Positions 60,665 through 64,000 of a DNA stretch of 64,000 bases are shown piece after piece. The DNA is from Populus alba (lineage: Eukaryota; Streptophyta; Magnoliopsida; Malpighiales; Salicaceae): NCBI RefSeq assembly GCF_005239225.2, contig NC_133297.1:12016147-12080146 (forward strand), written 5' to 3'. The notes under the pieces were generated by a model that saw only the letters and a list, made by a program, of their open reading frames with translations, did no database searches and was not told the origin of the DNA. How positions within the stretch are numbered: position 1 is the stretch's first letter; every line of letters begins with the position of its first letter. The translations under genes and the position numbers were made by a program.

Positions 60665-62283
60665 ATTTGGTCGTCTAGTTCTCAATCGTATATTTTGATT
60701 TTTTACTGCAGGTATTATTAATATAAAAATTACTGTATATGATTTGATAATATTAACTTTTGATATTTAGAAGTAAATATGGTAATAAAAAGATTCAAGC
60801 ATACAAAGACAAAATAAAAGGCCAAAATAACACCTAGACCGTTGGGTTTAATGGGACCTTTTTATATTATTCAAGCTATATATATATAATGTTTAGCATC
60901 ACTCCTTTGATGAATGCATTGTGAGCATATTAATTTGCTTCTATAATTACAGCAACAAGGGTGCTCTAACTCGTTCAGAGCTCAAGTCACGCATGATAAT
61001 TGATGATGGAAAAAGAAAATGAGGTATGATTGTTGTGAATTTGGTGAGTTGCATTTTGCTGCAAGTTGAATATTTAAATTTATTACTCGAAAATATATGA
61101 ATTTTAAAAAAAATTAGATTGATTTAAAAAAAAAAAAAAACCTAGACTGAGGAAAGAAACTAAATTTTCTTTCATGAAATATATCCTAGATTTCAAATCT
61201 ATGAACAAAACCATTAAGATCTTTCATGAATTATAAAATAAAAATCCATACATTATATTAAAAATTAAAATTACAATTCTATAAAATAAAATAAAATAAG
61301 AAATAGTTAAAAAAGAACTGTGTGGTCAAATTGAAAAGGATGGTACTGAATACTCTGGGGGTCTATTGAAATTGACGGTTGCATGTGAATTATGTGAAGG
61401 ACAGAGGTGCACGAGTGCTAATTTGAGAGGGGGGGAAGAAGGCACGACAGCATTGATGCCTCAGTTATTGCTGGTAATTATTTTGGAGGGGAAATGCGCG
61501 CGTGAATTTACCATTGTGTTTTTAGTGGGCTAAAATAGGAAAATGCACAAAACATAAGGCGTGCAATCCCCTGAAAAGCAAACACTGTGCATCTGAAATC
61601 CAAGTGATACTGTGCTCACCACTGCTGCAAATCTCAGGGTAGCCTTTTTACCATTTTTCTTCTGGATAGGGAAATGCAGAATGGGATCTTTACTGTAATT
61701 GTGAACATAAGCTTCGAGGGCTCGAGGACGAAGCTAAGAGAGCAGAGGGCTGAAGCCTGCAGTTCCTGGAGCTGTTGAGGTTCTTGGTTCAAGGTAGATT
61801 GCAGCGAGGGTTGCAAAGCCCCTTAAATAGCGTAGTATTTCAGATAATAACTAAAATCAATCATAAAACAGAAAGATCGTGTGGAAATACTCGGATTAAT
61901 AATAAAAAAAAAAATAAAAACAACTTTGGTCATGTTTGGAATGGAAGTAAAACAATTGCGCGAGTTTTCAATGCAAACCCTAAGCATAGAGAAAATTATT
62001 TGAACACCAGGAGAAACAACAACGTTACACAAAATTTCTTTTCCTCCTTTTCCCACTGATTCTTTCACATAAGCTAATCACTGTTACATGGATGCTACAA
62101 TGCTCTTGCATTTCAGATTTCAGATCCAAAACTAGACCTTATGAGGAACAAATAATTTTACTGGCATCGAGAGATTGATGAATCAATAGCAAGCCTTTTC
62201 CTTCCAAATGATACAGATGGAGCCTGAACTAATTAGTAATAATAAATGCAATGGAAACTGGCCCAGGTGTGTGATTCAGCCTG
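60665..62283. other. Intergenic or 5' region, otherwise no gene seen
   Basis: Poly-A runs near 61115-61140 and AT-rich sequence. Shorter frames overlap on both strands at 61634-62068 without domain similarity. Confidence 0.45.
61652..61708 (-). other. Candidate first exon (transit peptide) of shikimate kinase
   Basis: ATG at 61708, 19 codons (basic, hydroxylated, no acidic residues), then a donor ATG|GTAAAA. A TTTAAG-type box lies about 115 bp upstream on the minus strand. It ends in phase 0 whereas the next known exon needs phase 1, so an extra exon or another start would be required. Confidence 0.25.
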
Positions 62284-64000
62284 TTATGATGGTTGCATCT
62301 GATCTCGTAGAAGAGCCTGTTGGAGCTGAATAACTTGCTGTTGCTGATCGGGTGGCAATGAACTCAACTGCTCTGGTGTGAGGTTCAGCACTTGCTGCAG
62401 TAAGGCAGACTCTATGTCCGCTGGAAGCTGCAATGGAGAAAGGATATCATAACATGAGCTTAAAACAAGAACTTAATCTAAAAACCATTTGAACCTACAG
62501 TGTGGAATATACAAGGTAAAAAACAGCTAAAGATAAATTGTATTACATATAGACAGAAGAAGGCATAAAAAGATGTGCCATTATCAAGAGTGCTGCTCTG
62601 TTTTTGCAGCAGAATTTTTAAAACAAGTGCATGCTATTTGTTAGATTTCAATATCTGATACCTTCTTTTTTATAAAATATTTGGTCAGCCATTAATATTT
62701 GATTATAAATCGGATCAAAGATATCCAAATGATTGCATCTAAATATGTATTTGATCTGCTGGTCCGACCAATTTTAATCTTTATTCAGAAAAGAATTTCC
62801 AGCCAGCTTTAAACAATTCATGGTACCTCAGAATATATACATTGAGCAACATGACAAGGGCTGAGTGTGACCATTTGGGACTCTGGACCAGTTAATGCAA
62901 ACTGACAAGTTAAAAGAGGTTATCTCTTCAGATCATTAGGTAGAACACACCTGAGGAACTTGTTTCCCAGAATGCTGCAACTCTTCTGGCCTTGGAAGTG
63001 GATTTGGAGAAACCGAATTGACTGCAGGTGCTTGGGATGGTCCAGATCCAGTGGCACTAAACAAATTAGAACCTCCCATAGGGACAGACATGCTCCTTCC
63101 ATCATCTAATTTTAACACCTTTGAAGGGCGATTAATTGGTTCTTTAGAATCATGAGCTGTGCTTGTTTGCATGTTCAAATATGCATTACTTCTGAGAGTA
63201 GACCTATCAGCATTTGCTGCCTCTGAAATGCCAGATGATACTGGGGGGCCAGACTGCTACCGTAATGTATGTTAGTTAACAATAAAAATAACACCAATCA
63301 ACATGCAAAGGAAGTGCACGTATAAGCATGCTCACGCAAAGAAATGTGAAGACTGATTCTAGCCAGACTTTGCTACGTGATTTTCTACGCATGAAGTAGG
63401 AAAAGTGTACCGGGAAATTCAACAAGGTGGCAGACAATACACTAAATATGACGTTGTTTGTTCAATTGAAACCATTTACCTCCAAAATTGTGTATATTTC
63501 CACATACAAGAAATGTCTGAGCAAAAAGGAGATAAGGAACAAAACATTAAATTAACATTTCTAGGCATTAAATTGTGTAAGTGATCTTTTCCCTTTCCCC
63601 TCTCCTAATATTTAATCTACGGTAGATCTCCAGTGTTGAGATGCAGAAGGGGGAAATTTTCATCAAATAAAAGCAGATCTAATGAAATGTAACAGCAAAG
63701 CTACTTCGTACCAAGTATTCTTCTTTGTTTTTCAACATTAAATCATAATCATAAGAGGTAATGGCTTAGGTAACTGAACCTGAAAGGAGCCTGTTGCTGG
63801 AGGACGGGATAAAAGAGAAGATTGCATAGCTTTATTGGCAAGAACCATCTGAGGGTTGTGCCTAGCATTCGTATTTCCAACCTGTCTTGTATGTTGTACC
63901 AATGAAGGTTGCATTTGCTGGTTCAGAGGTGCGGAGTTTGCCATCTGAACAGGTGGTCTAACAGAAGGAAGTGCAGCAGGAAGTGGCGCAGACTGCCCTA
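62284..64000 (-). CDS. CSTF64: Cleavage stimulation factor subunit CSTF64, C-terminal part (runs off the window)
   Basis: Minus-strand exons in view: from the right edge to 63780, 63253-62951 and 62427-62284, all joined in phase 0. The last exon encodes [20 protein letters not shown] then [20 protein letters not shown] and RDQMQPS, the conserved C-terminal domain of CstF-64 that contacts Pcf11/symplekin-type partners. The two upstream exons are a Pro/Gln/Ser-rich linker ([33 protein letters not shown]). The N-terminal RRM and the hinge that binds CstF-77 lie beyond 64000. The protein acts in the nucleus in mRNA cleavage and polyadenylation. An ESP1-type paralogue lacks the RRM, so the missing 5' part would separate them. 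Confidence 0.88.

Noticed and set aside
62936..63178. Separate small genes on the minus strand at 62.9-63.2 and 63.7-63.9 kb
   Set aside because: Both are internal exons of CSTF64, joined in phase to the conserved last exon.

Overview
The window is nuclear DNA from a flowering plant. It is AT-rich, the genes have many GT-AG introns, chloroplast-targeted and epidermis-specific plant proteins are present, and plant LTR retrotransposons, TRIMs, SINE-like and MITE-like repeats fill the gaps. The gene set fits a woody core eudicot. The non-coding repeats look like those I associate with Populus/Salix, but that assignment is inference from memory.

Left part (1-9372): one large, internally deleted Ty3/gypsy element of Tat/Ogre type lying on the minus strand. 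It has a 2.26-kb 5' LTR (7117-9372), a tRNA-Arg primer binding site (7096-7113), gag (6174-5221), and then an abrupt jump to the RNase H-integrase linker and a truncated integrase (5219-4740). On the opposite strand is a 184-residue coiled-coil ORF (2126-2680) with its own TATA box and upstream 61-bp palindrome repeats. Beyond it lies a 24-unit satellite array (374-1740) whose units each carry a small hairpin with covarying stem bases. The other LTR is outside the window.

Middle part (9.7-41 kb): PGPP1 (plastid phosphatidylglycerophosphate phosphatase, + strand, 5 exons), a CYP716-family P450 (- strand, 3 exons), PROTODERMAL FACTOR 1 (+, 3 exons) and a CYP78A P450 (+, 2 exons). Between them lie a Ty1/copia remnant (about 20.4-21.3 kb), a possible small secreted-protein ORF (24.5-24.7 kb), two pieces of a dead laccase gene (27.6 and 30.1 kb) with a SINE-like insertion between, a tandem TRIM with three 78-bp LTRs (34.4-34.9 kb), and a decayed gypsy element (about 35.0-38.8 kb).

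Right part (45-64 kb): a 21-exon ABC1-like atypical kinase, best matched to plastoglobule ABC1K5 (+), a shikimate kinase (-, ten exons resolved, first exon uncertain) and the 3' part of the mRNA 3'-end processing factor CSTF64 (-, runs off the right edge). ABC1K5 next to CSTF64 matches the gene order I recall for Arabidopsis At1g71810/At1g71800. These genes do not form a pathway cluster. Each is an ordinary nuclear gene with its own promoter, and the two P450s belong to unrelated families.
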